Origin: Photobacterium sanguinicancri
Lineage (GTDB): Bacteria; Pseudomonadota; Gammaproteobacteria; Enterobacterales; Vibrionaceae
Assembly (NCBI RefSeq): GCF_024346675.1
Contig: NZ_AP024851.1
Span: forward strand, 1,302,001 to 1,366,000
DNA: 64,000 bases
Direction of reading: 5' to 3'
Positions 34,499-43,731 of the stretch are shown in pieces. The translations under genes were made by a program, and so were the position numbers. The notes beneath the pieces are model-generated. The model searched no databases. It was not told the origin of the DNA and worked only from the letters and a program-made list of their open reading frames with translations. How positions within the stretch are numbered: the stretch's first letter is position 1; each line of letters opens with the position of its first letter.

Positions 34499-36424
34499 AT
34501 GGACTGGCAAGTAACCAAAGGCACCGCAGCCCCACTTGGTGCAACTATCACAGCGACAGGGTGTAATTTTGCAATTCACGCCCCACATGCAAAAGGGCTC
34601 ACTCTTGTTATTTTTGATGACAAAAATGATCATCACTCTATTGCGCTACATAAAAATCATAGCCATATCTATTCAGCCCATGTCAGCGGTATTCAAGCAG
34701 GTACTCGCTACGCTTATAGTGTTGTATCATCGAAAAAAACACAGTGGCTGATCGACCCTTATGCTTATAAGCTGGGTCTAAATCCACTGTCAGAAACAGT
34801 ACCCGTCGCGATTACTGTGCAACATGCATTTGATTGGCAAAGCACAGAAAAACCACATATCGAGCAGGCTAATACGCTTGTCTACGAACTGCATGTCAAA
34901 GGCTTTACCCAGCTCCACCCCGATATTCCTACGGAACTTCAGGGTAAATACCTTGGCCTTTGTCACCCTGCATGTATTGAACATTTTAAATCGTTAGGTA
35001 TCACAACTCTTCAGCTGATGCCTATCGCAACCAGCTTAGATGAAGAACATCTTCACGATAAAAAACTCACGAATTTTTGGGGCTATAACCCACTCAGCTG
35101 GTTTGCTCCGGACAAAAAATTTGCAGTTTGTGACCCGGTTACTGAACTAAAAACCATGGTACGTACCCTGCATCAGCATGGTATAGAAGTGATTTTAGAC
35201 GTTGTTTATAACCACACAGCCGAAAGTGGTGATGGCGGGTTAATCTTTAACTTTAAGCAACTGGCGCCAAAAACCTACCTAATGAATGGCCAAGGCCAAT
35301 TTGAGAATTACTCAGGCTGCGGCAATACCGTTGATCTTAACTACCCACCCGCGCTAAGAACCGTGATGGACTCTTTGCGTCATTGGGTTGAAGAATATCA
35401 AATTGATGGCTTTCGTTTTGATTTAGCGGCAACTTTAGGTCGCCGAGGGCCTCTGTTCGATCGCAGAGCTGCCTTTTTCCAAAGTATCCACCAAGATCCC
35501 GCCTTGCAGTCCACCAAACTCATTGCTGAACCGTGGGATATTGGCCCAAATGGTTATCAACTGGGTGGCTTCCCAATGCGCTGGAATGAGTGCAATGATA
35601 AATTCCGCGACATAACGCGGAGCTTTTGGAACCACAAATCAAGCTTGGGTGATTTTGCCACCCGCTTAATGGGATCTCGTGACTTGTTTAGCGCCTCAAA
35701 ATGGCCCGATAAACTCAGTGTTAATTACATTAGTTACCACGATGGTTTTACTTTGCAAGACCTGGTGTCTTATAACAACAAACACAACGAAGCGAACAAA
35801 GAAAATAACCGAGATGGTCATGGTGATAATCGCTCCTTTAACCACGGTGTCGAAGGACCTACCGATACAGCAACCATTGTTACACTACGAGAAAGACAGA
35901 AGCGTAACCTGATCACTAGCTTATTATTTAGCTTTGGTATCCCGCACCTACTGGCTGTTGATAGCCTATCACATACCCAAAAAGGCAATAACAATGCCTA
36001 CTGCCAAGACTCAGACATTAGCTGGGCAAACTGGCAATTAGACAATGAGCAAGCCCGTTTCTATCAGTGGCTACAGCAAATTATTACTGCCCGCAGTAAA
36101 TACATGGTGCCTTTTATTGAAGGATTTTCTGGGGAGAGCCGGGGTGAGCACCGCATTAACTGGATGAAGCCCAATAGCCAACGCTTAAACGTAGATGACT
36201 GGCATCAGCATTCGCCAATCATTTTACATTTGGGGTTATATCACTGCGGTTCTGAATTACTGTATCTGATCAATCCAGACAAAATCCCAACGCGCTTTCG
36301 TCTACCAAAAGGCAGCCCGTGGGAGATTATTTGTGATACATCAGATCTAAATCCAAGTCAGCCAACAGTGTGTACCACTTACATGCAGTCTGCACATTCA
36401 ATGACAATTCTGCACCGAAGATAA
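34499..36424 (+). CDS. glgX: glycogen debranching enzyme GlgX-type isoamylase
   Basis: 641 residues. Hydrolyses alpha-1,6 branches of limit dextrins from glycogen. N-terminal carbohydrate-binding Ig-like domain (PLGATITATGCNFAIHAPHA) then a GH13 barrel with VIYELHVKGFT-like text (LVYELHVKGFTQLHPDIP), DVVYNHTAE, GFRFDLAATLGR (nucleophile Asp), LIAEPWDIGPNGYQLGGFP (acid Glu), and SYHDGFTLQDLVSYNNKHNE. Start at 34499 chosen for the GAGG SD and family N-terminus, rather than an upstream TTG that would run through a hairpin. Its position after malM links glycogen debranching to maltodextrin metabolism. Confidence 0.93.
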   Translation: MDWQVTKGTAAPLGATITATGCNFAIHAPHAKGLTLVIFDDKNDHHSIALHKNHSHIYSAHVSGIQAGTRYAYSVVSSKKTQWLIDPYAYKLGLNPLSETVPVAITVQHAFDWQSTEKPHIEQANTLVYELHVKGFTQLHPDIPTELQGKYLGLCHPACIEHFKSLGITTLQLMPIATSLDEEHLHDKKLTNFWGYNPLSWFAPDKKFAVCDPVTELKTMVRTLHQHGIEVILDVVYNHTAESGDGGLIFNFKQLAPKTYLMNGQGQFENYSGCGNTVDLNYPPALRTVMDSLRHWVEEYQIDGFRFDLAATLGRRGPLFDRRAAFFQSIHQDPALQSTKLIAEPWDIGPNGYQLGGFPMRWNECNDKFRDITRSFWNHKSSLGDFATRLMGSRDLFSASKWPDKLSVNYISYHDGFTLQDLVSYNNKHNEANKENNRDGHGDNRSFNHGVEGPTDTATIVTLRERQKRNLITSLLFSFGIPHLLAVDSLSHTQKGNNNAYCQDSDISWANWQLDNEQARFYQWLQQIITARSKYMVPFIEGFSGESRGEHRINWMKPNSQRLNVDDWHQHSPIILHLGLYHCGSELLYLINPDKIPTRFRLPKGSPWEIICDTSDLNPSQPTVCTTYMQSAHSMTILHRR

Positions 36425-36451
36425 GTATTCCTACATTATAAATACCAAACA

Positions 36452-36484
36452 AAACGCCCGCTCTGATTACCAGAACGGGCGTTT
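36452..36484. terminator. bidirectional intrinsic terminator between glgX and chemoreceptor gene
   Basis: AAACGCCCG (36452-36460) pairs with CGGGCGTTT (36476-36484), extended inside by TCTG/CAGA. Confidence 0.85.
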
Positions 36485-36557
36485 ACTTATCAACTTTATA
36501 GTTTGGTGCTAAACCCTGTGTACAAAATAGCAATACAACTTAGTTCTGCAATTCTAA

Positions 36558-38441
36558 TCAGACAACAAAAGCCGCGACTTTATCATTCAAATCTGATGCT
36601 TGGCTGCTTAATCTTTGTGCTTGTCCACGAGATGATTGTGCATCCACCGCGAGCTGATCAGTCACATCTTTGATCGTCGTAGTATTTTGCGTAATCTCAT
36701 CGGTTACGTGCGTTTGCTCTTCAGCAGCGGTCGCAATCTGAGTCGCCATATCACTAATCAATGCCACAGAACTACTGATCTGATCCAGTGCTGCCGTCGC
36801 CTGATCGGCATCATCTACCGAACATTGCGCAAGCTGCGTACTGGTTTCCATCAAACCGACCGCTTTCGACGTTGTTGTTTGCAGTGTGGCAATCATGCTT
36901 TGAATTTCTTCAGTCGAAGTATGCGTACGCTGAGAAAGTACACGTACTTCATCTGCAACAACTGCAAAGCCACGACCCTGTTCACCCGCACGCGCCGCCT
37001 CTATCGCCGCATTCAATGCCAGCAGGTTCGTTTGCTCTGCAATACCTTGAATCGTCGATAGAATACTATTGATGCCTTGTGCATGGCTGTTTAACTCACC
37101 AATCACTTGAGTCGCTTCATTCACTTCCGTTGCAAGGTTATTAATAGATGCACGGCTTTGTGTCACAAGTGCATGACCACTGCTGGTATGGGAAGTTGAA
37201 TCTTGTGCCGCCCGCGCAGTTTGCTCTGCATGAGAAGCGATCTCTTGGGTCGCAGAGGCCATTTCGGTGACAGCTGTCGCAACAAGAGTGATTTCATCTT
37301 GCTGACGGTTTAATTCAAGCGCCGATTGTTCAGCACGTCTTTCGGCTTCTGCAGATGTTTGATTTAGCTCTACACCTTGCGCACGAATATGGCTAATCAA
37401 GGTCTGAAGGCTAGCCACAAAGCGGTTAAAGTTGCGGGCAAGGTCACCCACTTCATCTTTAGTATCAATATCAATTCGCTGTGTTAAATCTCCGCCGCCT
37501 TGTGCTATTAGCGCAAGAGCATCCGAGACTTGCTGTAGTGGCTTGAACAAATAAGCGCATAGCATATTAAATAAGAACACACAGACAATAACAGCTAATA
37601 GTGTGGTAAATAGCTGCTCATACAAGGAAGTATAAAGTGGCGAAACAACCGAATCGTAATCAATCACTATCACGGTATTAAGGTTAGTACCTTGAATCGG
37701 CGCCACAAAAACATAACTCTCATTGCCAGTAATGTCTTGCTGAGAAACCTTACCAGTACGGGCAAGACGCTGTAATAAATCAAAGGTTAAATCATGGTCT
37801 TTAGCATTCACTGGCTTATTAAGTAAAGAGGTATCAGCATGCGCAAAAATATTGCCTTTATCGTTGGCAATAAACATATAACCTTTACCCGGTAAGATAA
37901 CCTCATCGAGCTGCTTAATAATATCAACCATCTCAACATCGGCCCCCAATACAGCCTGCTGTCCAAAGATATTGATCGCCTTGCCCATAGATACAACACT
38001 CGCACCTGTCGCTGCTGCAACTGTTGGGTTTTCGACAGTAACTTTACCGTTTAGCTTGATCGCATTTTGAAACCAACCCCACTGGCGAGGATCATCATTT
38101 CCTGGTGGTAAAGCCACCTTATTTGCGTTGTCTTGCGAACCATCGCTATACGCAAGGAAGACATTGTCAAACTTGCCAGAATCACGAACTTGCTCTAGAT
38201 GCTGTTGTGTCGAATTTGGTGAAATAGCTGTTGGCATTGCTGATAACGCCGTTCCCTTTGCATCTAACCAATCAATTACATAATGGTTATATGCCGACGC
38301 AACCCCTTTTAAGCGCGTACTTAAATCTTGATCTAATCGCCCCAAAGAAGAAACAAAAGATAAGGCTGTTACTACTAATCCGCCTAAAATAATGGCAATA
38401 CTTGCCGACATTGCCAGTTTTTGCCTAAGTGTTAAATTCAT
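36558..38441 (-). CDS. methyl-accepting chemotaxis protein with Cache-type sensor
   Basis: 627 residues. Membrane segment at about 10-30, a periplasmic region of about 240 residues resembling a double Cache domain ([52 protein letters not shown]), second membrane segment near 275-300, HAMP ([20 protein letters not shown]), then the signalling coiled coil with [20 protein letters not shown] and [15 protein letters not shown]. Senses a small molecule, often an amino or organic acid for this class, and signals to CheA/CheW. Start at 38441 chosen for AAGG upstream and the membrane anchor; it adds none of the 30 doubtful upstream residues. Confidence 0.92.
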   Translation of the reverse strand: MNLTLRQKLAMSASIAIILGGLVVTALSFVSSLGRLDQDLSTRLKGVASAYNHYVIDWLDAKGTALSAMPTAISPNSTQQHLEQVRDSGKFDNVFLAYSDGSQDNANKVALPPGNDDPRQWGWFQNAIKLNGKVTVENPTVAAATGASVVSMGKAINIFGQQAVLGADVEMVDIIKQLDEVILPGKGYMFIANDKGNIFAHADTSLLNKPVNAKDHDLTFDLLQRLARTGKVSQQDITGNESYVFVAPIQGTNLNTVIVIDYDSVVSPLYTSLYEQLFTTLLAVIVCVFLFNMLCAYLFKPLQQVSDALALIAQGGGDLTQRIDIDTKDEVGDLARNFNRFVASLQTLISHIRAQGVELNQTSAEAERRAEQSALELNRQQDEITLVATAVTEMASATQEIASHAEQTARAAQDSTSHTSSGHALVTQSRASINNLATEVNEATQVIGELNSHAQGINSILSTIQGIAEQTNLLALNAAIEAARAGEQGRGFAVVADEVRVLSQRTHTSTEEIQSMIATLQTTTSKAVGLMETSTQLAQCSVDDADQATAALDQISSSVALISDMATQIATAAEEQTHVTDEITQNTTTIKDVTDQLAVDAQSSRGQAQRLSSQASDLNDKVAAFVV

Positions 38442-38638
38442 TATGTTTAACCTTAACGTTATAATTGTGTGTGAATACTTTAAATAAACAATCAAAACCT
38501 GTATTTTTTTCACAGGTTGAAATAAATACAATTATTACATTTTAAGTACAAAAAATAAATCGCCAAAGGAATAAGTGAAATATCCAATACCACATGCGAC
38601 ATTTATACGCACCACTTATGTATTGGAGGTATGCAGGC

Positions 38639-38667
38639 GCAAAAAAGCCCCCATTACTGGAGGCTTT
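38639..38667 (-). terminator. intrinsic terminator of glgCA
   Basis: On minus: AAAGCCTCC, loop, GGGGGCTTT with one mismatch, followed by TTT. It lies 25 bases past the glgA stop at 38692. Confidence 0.75.
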
Positions 38668-38691
38668 GGTATATACAATGAAAAACTAGAT

Positions 38692-40221
38692 TTACGGCGA
38701 AATAGACTCAGAACTGATTGCAGCTTGGTTACTATCAAGTACATCGCTCATATACATTTCAACGTATCGCTCTGCAGATTCTTGCCAAGAGAACTTACAC
38801 GCCATTGCATTTTGCTGCATACGTTTAAATTCTTGGGGTTGCTGGCAATACAATAGCAAGCTGCGTTGCAATGTAATTAGCAGTCCTTCCGCTGTTGGTG
38901 CGTCAAACATAAAGCCTGTTGCCACTTGTGGCGTCTGATCGTAATCAATCACCGTATCTTTCAAGCCGCCAACACTACGTACAATCGGCAATGTGCCATA
39001 CGCTAAACTATACATCTGGTTCAAACCACAGGGTTCAAACTCTGACGGCATTAAGAAGAAGTCAGATCCCGCTTCCACACAGTGTGCGAGTGGGTTGCTG
39101 TAAGTTTCAACAAATGCGAGTTTTTCAGAGTTTGCTTTTACCAAGTCATGCAGTTGTTCAGCAAGGCGTGGGTCACCAGTGCCAACAATCGCGACCTGCA
39201 CATCGTGTACAAGGAATTGTTGTAAGATTGGCAGTAAGTAATGAATACCTTTCTGCTCAGTCAAGCGACATACCATACCGTACAAGGGCACATCTTTAAC
39301 TGGTAAATGGACTTGCTGTTGCAAATCACGCTTACACGCTTTTTTACCGCGCGTCATGCTGATCTTATTCGCTTTGAAATGTTGCTTAATGAATGGATCC
39401 GTTTCAGGGTTCCAATCATCGTAATCACAACCGTTCACAATACCGAATAGGTCACTGGCACGTTGATTAAAGTCAAAATCCATCCCATGCGCACCCAATG
39501 GAGTGAGTAATTCAGACGCATAGTTTGGACTTACAGCATTGATTTTATTCGCATAAGCAACACCCGCTTTTAACATGCTAATGTGTGCAGCATCCATTTC
39601 TAAATGCATATAACGGTGCTGAATAAGCTCTGGGATCAAACTAAATTGATCGTAGTTATATACACCTTTAAATACGGCGTTATGGACAGTTAATACACTC
39701 TTTGTCTCAGCAAAGAAATGGCTGCCTGCATAACGAGTGCGTAATAAAAATGGAACTAAACCTGTGTGCCAATCATTACAGTGGATAAAATCAGGCTGGA
39801 AGCCCACTTTTTCACATAAATCGAGCGAAGCTGCACTGAAAAATGAAAAGCGTTCACCATTATCAACGTAGGCTTCATTATTTTCAGCATAGAGCTCTGC
39901 ACGATCAAAATACTGTGGTGCATCAATCGCATATACAGATACATCACCGCTACGTAACGGCATGACCTGATAAGGTACTGCTGTAGGCTGCGAAGCAACC
40001 TTCAACTCAGTACTTAGACAAGGTTCAAGCTGTTCGCGCTGTGCAAGAACACGATAATAAGGCATCGCAATGCGCACATCGTGCCCCATCGCTTTCAGTG
40101 CCGCAGGTAGAGACTTCGCCACATCGGCAAGCCCTCCTGTTTTCACTAAGCCTTCAACCTCAGAAGATACAAATAAGATTTTTAACGGCTTATTCGTTAC
40201 CACTTTTTTCTTAGTAACCAA
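38692..40221 (-). CDS. glgA: glycogen synthase, ADP-glucose dependent
   Basis: 509 residues. Transfers glucose from ADP-glucose to glycogen. GT5 features: ILFVSSEVEGLVKTGGLADV (KTGGL is the ADP-glucose loop), CNDWHTGLVPFLLR, VNAVSPNYA-type segment (KINAVSPNYASELL), and SEFEPCGLNQMYSLAYGTLP near the C-terminus. The start is a TTG: AAGGAG lies six bases upstream and no ATG is available before the conserved ILFVSSE. It overlaps the end of glgC by 11 bases, so the pair is translationally coupled. Confidence 0.94.
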   Translation of the reverse strand: MVTKKKVVTNKPLKILFVSSEVEGLVKTGGLADVAKSLPAALKAMGHDVRIAMPYYRVLAQREQLEPCLSTELKVASQPTAVPYQVMPLRSGDVSVYAIDAPQYFDRAELYAENNEAYVDNGERFSFFSAASLDLCEKVGFQPDFIHCNDWHTGLVPFLLRTRYAGSHFFAETKSVLTVHNAVFKGVYNYDQFSLIPELIQHRYMHLEMDAAHISMLKAGVAYANKINAVSPNYASELLTPLGAHGMDFDFNQRASDLFGIVNGCDYDDWNPETDPFIKQHFKANKISMTRGKKACKRDLQQQVHLPVKDVPLYGMVCRLTEQKGIHYLLPILQQFLVHDVQVAIVGTGDPRLAEQLHDLVKANSEKLAFVETYSNPLAHCVEAGSDFFLMPSEFEPCGLNQMYSLAYGTLPIVRSVGGLKDTVIDYDQTPQVATGFMFDAPTAEGLLITLQRSLLLYCQQPQEFKRMQQNAMACKFSWQESAERYVEMYMSDVLDSNQAAISSESISP

Positions 40222-41428
40222 TTTTTGCTCCTTTAGGGATAACGACGATTCCTTCGTCTGAAACGTGATATTTCTTACGATCTTCCTCTAGGTTTTCACC
40301 TATCACAGTCCCTGGTGCAATCATGACATTTTTATCAATAATTGTGCGGCGGATTGAACAGTTGGCACCAATTTTTACATCACCCAAAAGGATAGATTCT
40401 GAAATTGTGCTACAGCAGTCCACATTGGTACGGAAGCCAAGTACTGACTTATGAATGCGCGCACCGCGGATATAGCTGCCTGCTGAAATCATACAGTTAT
40501 TAATATCAACTTTACATTCTTCGCTATCAAGCACAGTTGCTGGTGGTAGCGGTGGGTAGAAAGTATGCAGTTGCCATTGACGGTTATAAAGCGAGAATGG
40601 GGCATCTTCCGACAATAAATCCATGTGTGCCTGCCAGTACGATTCAATCGTACCTACATCACGCCAGTAACCGTTATTTTGTTCGCCAGGGATAACATTG
40701 GTGTTGAAGTCGTAAACAAACACCTTACCTTGAGGAACCAGTTTTGGAATGATGTCTTTGCCGAAGTCATGGCTTGAATTTTCATTCTCAGCATCTTCTT
40801 CAAGCTCTTTGCACAATACGCCTGTTTCAAAGACGTAGTTACCCATAGACACAAGTGCGTGCTCTGGATCACCAGGGATCGATTTTGGATTAGCTGGTTT
40901 TTCTTCAAAACCCACCATGCGCCCTTCTGCATCCACTTCAATTACACCGAATGCGCTTGCTTCATGCAGTGGCATACGGATAGCTGAAACAGTAAGTTGT
41001 GCTTCTTTTTCCTTGTGGTAGTCAAGCATTTGCTTTACATCCATTTTATAGATGTGGTCACTACCAAAAATACACACTTGCTCTGGCTCTGCGAGTTCGA
41101 TAAATCGAATATTTTGATAAATGGCGTCAGCCGTACCGTCATACCAGCGTTTACCCATACGCATCTGAGCAGGAATAGGATCGATGAAACGATCTGTGAT
41201 ACCTGTGATGTTCCAGCCTTTTTTCATATGAACGTAAAGAGACTGAGATTTGAACTGAGTAAGAACGTAGATTTTCATTAAGTCTGCATTAACAAAATTG
41301 TTTAACGCAAAATCAACCAGTCGGTAACTGCCACCAAATGGCACTGCAGGTTTTGTACGTGAATCCGTTAACGGACGAAGACGAGATCCTTCTCCGCCTG
41401 CCAAAATCATTCCTAAAACGCCAGCCAT
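40211..41428 (-). CDS. glgC: glucose-1-phosphate adenylyltransferase
   Basis: 405 residues. Makes ADP-glucose from ATP and glucose-1-phosphate, the committed step of glycogen synthesis. Nucleotidyltransferase signature LGMILAGGEGSRLRPLTDSR, then PAVPFGGSYRLVDFALNN; VCIFGSDHIYKMD; C-terminal left-handed beta-helix (hexapeptide-like SILLGDVKIGANCSIRRTII). Start at 41428 chosen because GGAGGT lies five bases before this ATG. Followed by overlapping glgA; phosphoglucomutase lies 2.3 kb away. Confidence 0.95.
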   Translation of the reverse strand: MAGVLGMILAGGEGSRLRPLTDSRTKPAVPFGGSYRLVDFALNNFVNADLMKIYVLTQFKSQSLYVHMKKGWNITGITDRFIDPIPAQMRMGKRWYDGTADAIYQNIRFIELAEPEQVCIFGSDHIYKMDVKQMLDYHKEKEAQLTVSAIRMPLHEASAFGVIEVDAEGRMVGFEEKPANPKSIPGDPEHALVSMGNYVFETGVLCKELEEDAENENSSHDFGKDIIPKLVPQGKVFVYDFNTNVIPGEQNNGYWRDVGTIESYWQAHMDLLSEDAPFSLYNRQWQLHTFYPPLPPATVLDSEECKVDINNCMISAGSYIRGARIHKSVLGFRTNVDCCSTISESILLGDVKIGANCSIRRTIIDKNVMIAPGTVIGENLEEDRKKYHVSDEGIVVIPKGAKIGY

Positions 41429-42081
41429 GGTGTACCTCCGTGTTATTAATTTAAGCAATCGCTGTCATATATATCACACTCTGTAGGTGGTTGAGAATAT
41501 CCTTGCAGTGAATACTGGTGAATATTTCCCAAAAGTGCGACATTAACTGCCAGTACAAAAAACCAAAAGCAAACGAAAAAACCCGCCATAACACCTTATG
41601 ATACACTGAAATACCAGCAGTTAAAGCTAAAAATTAAATAAAAAATAGATAATTAATCTAACAAATAAAGAGGAAGTAATTTAATTTTTCTGTAATAATA
41701 ATTACAACATTACTTAACCGCACAGATACAGAGAAGGCATCATAACCGTAATTATGTGAAGAGTGATGATGAAAACATGACATATTTATTACGCATAAAA
41801 GAAACCAGCCGACTTAAAACTTGGGATGTAGTATGAATAATGAGTCATTCGCTATTGTTCAAATCAGTTACAAATAGCAGCCACCGAAAATGGTACTAGA
41901 TTGTTAATTTACAACATAAAACAAACAACAACTGAAGAGTAATTCAGAAAAGGGATATTGTAGTGGAGTTAATTTGCAATGAAAAATCAGCTATAGGCAT
42001 ACAAAGTAACAACATTTTAGCGCATCGCGTTAGTGTTGTTACTCGTTAAAAGCATGAAAAAACATATGCCAATTTTTGTCG
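41429..42081. other. AT-rich intergenic region upstream of glgC
   Basis: About 650 bases with no convincing ORF, RNA gene or terminator. It must hold the glgCA promoter. The PepSY gene ends at its far side on the same strand. Confidence 0.45.
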
Positions 42082-42360
42082 CTAGTCGTGATCAATCGTC
42101 ATGATTTGTCCCGTATAAAGATCTAGTTCAATCTCAACTTTATTACCTATTTTATTACGTGCTTCCACCTCAATCTCTCTGTCATCTTGCTCGAGCTTGA
42201 TCTTCCTAAAATCGTAATAGCCTTGGTCTTGCAATATACGTAATGCTTTTTGCACGGTCAGTGCATTACTAGGAGCTGTATGGATAGGATCTGCAATACA
42301 AGTAACAGGGGCTATTGCTAATGTTAAAGTCAATAAGCTGGCTGCTATAAACAACTTCAT
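42082..42360 (-). CDS. exported PepSY-domain protein
   Basis: 92 residues. Signal peptide MKLFIAASLLTLTLAIAPVT ending near IADP, then one PepSY-like domain: a helix (TVQKALRILQDQGYYDFRKI) and beta strands ending VEIELDLYTGQIMTIDHD. PepSY domains are small periplasmic or surface modules thought to inhibit or modulate proteases or signalling proteins. Start at 42360 chosen for GGAG eight bases upstream. No partner sensor kinase is adjacent, although such pairs are common. Confidence 0.78.
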   Translation of the reverse strand: MKLFIAASLLTLTLAIAPVTCIADPIHTAPSNALTVQKALRILQDQGYYDFRKIKLEQDDREIEVEARNKIGNKVEIELDLYTGQIMTIDHD

Positions 42361-42509
42361 CTTTATATCTCCAAATGTGGTCGCAAGCATCATAACAAAG
42401 CTAAACCTCTCTCGAATAGCGATGTATCTGCCACCTCGTGAATCGGATCACACATTCATTTCATTGTGCTCGTTACAGTAGTCTCCTATTGATTAACCAT
42501 GAAGTTGTT

Positions 42510-43661
42510 ATGTCTACTCATCTAACTGGCGTATTTGACCCTATTCGCTTTCGCCACCATTTACACCGTTATCCCGAGCTTTCATTACAAGAACAAAAGA
42601 CCGCATCGGTCATTATTGATCAGCTTTTAAAGTTTGGGCTATCCCCTCATACCAATATAGGTGGCTTCGGCATTGTCGTTGACATCAATAGTGGGAATCC
42701 AGGAAAGGAAACATTATTACGAGCTGATTTTGATGCCTTGCCAATCAGTGAACAAGCAGAGCATGACCATACATCTCGACATGGAGGCTGTATGCATGCA
42801 TGTGGCCATGATGGCCATACTGCAAGTTTATTAAGTGTCGCTGAGCATCTCAGCCTGCACCCTCCCGTTAATGGCCGTATTATTTTACTGTTTCAGCCTG
42901 CTGAAGAGATTGGGCTTGGCGCAAAAATGATGCTGGCGGATCCAAGGCTGCAACAGTTTAATCCTGACGCCGTCTACGCCTATCATAATTTGCCGGGCTA
43001 TCCGCTTGGCACTGTGGTCGTCAAAGAAGGGGCATTTGCATGCGCATCCACCGGTGTGAGTATTTCGCTAAAAGGTAAAACATCGCACGCAGCTAAACCT
43101 GAAAATGGTCGTAGCCCAGCCACCGCAGTCAGCCGAATTATGGCCTATTTAGAAGATCTTCCAGACAGCATTGAGAATGCATTCTGCTTAGTCACTTTAG
43201 TGCACGTCAAAATTGGTAATCCAGGATTTGGTACCTCTCCAGGCAGAGCGGATGTAATGGCAACAATACGCAGCGATAGTGACCATGCACTTGCCAGCAT
43301 GCAAAAACAGTTACAGGCTTTTGTTGATACACAAGCAATTGAACAGGGATTAACCTCAACCATTGAATGGGTTGAACCTTTCTCTGCAACTCATAACCAT
43401 CCAGCTTGTACCCAGCAACTGATTTCAGCAGCAAGAGAATTGGGATACCCAATTGAAATCCCATCGAAACCTATGCGATGGTCTGAAGACGTTGGCGAAT
43501 TTTTAAGCCACTGGCAAGGAACACTATTTTGCCTTGGCAGCGGTGAAACACACCCTGAATTACATAACCCTGATTTTGATTTCCCCGATGAACTTATCGG
43601 TATTGCATCTCGCTTATTCATCAAGCTACTAGAAGAACGTCATACCCATTCAGGTAAGTAA
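42510..43661 (+). CDS. M20-family amidohydrolase/peptidase
   Basis: 383 residues. Dinuclear metal hydrolase of the hippurate hydrolase/AbgA-like group that removes acyl groups from amino acids or small amides. Motifs: FRHHLHRYPELSLQE, LLRADFDALPISE, CMHACGHDGHTASLL (metal-binding Cys and His), FQPAEEIGLGAKMM, SHAAKPENG, and SGETHPELHNPDF. Start uncertain: ATG 42510 gives the usual N-terminus but lacks a good SD; an in-frame start 24 codons upstream has no family support. Substrate unknown. Confidence 0.88.
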   Translation: MSTHLTGVFDPIRFRHHLHRYPELSLQEQKTASVIIDQLLKFGLSPHTNIGGFGIVVDINSGNPGKETLLRADFDALPISEQAEHDHTSRHGGCMHACGHDGHTASLLSVAEHLSLHPPVNGRIILLFQPAEEIGLGAKMMLADPRLQQFNPDAVYAYHNLPGYPLGTVVVKEGAFACASTGVSISLKGKTSHAAKPENGRSPATAVSRIMAYLEDLPDSIENAFCLVTLVHVKIGNPGFGTSPGRADVMATIRSDSDHALASMQKQLQAFVDTQAIEQGLTSTIEWVEPFSATHNHPACTQQLISAARELGYPIEIPSKPMRWSEDVGEFLSHWQGTLFCLGSGETHPELHNPDFDFPDELIGIASRLFIKLLEERHTHSGK

Positions 43662-43670
43662 GTGTTCATA

Positions 43671-43702
43671 AAAAAGCGCGCTTTAGATAAGGCGCGCTTT
43701 AA
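43671..43702. terminator. bidirectional intrinsic terminator
   Basis: AAAGCGCGC (43673-43681) pairs with GCGCGCTTT (43692-43700). The A run on the left gives six Ts on minus, serving the phosphoglucomutase gene; it also ends the amidohydrolase gene. Confidence 0.85.
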
Positions 43703-43731
43703 TCACTCAACGTAGAGCGAGTGTTTTCTCT

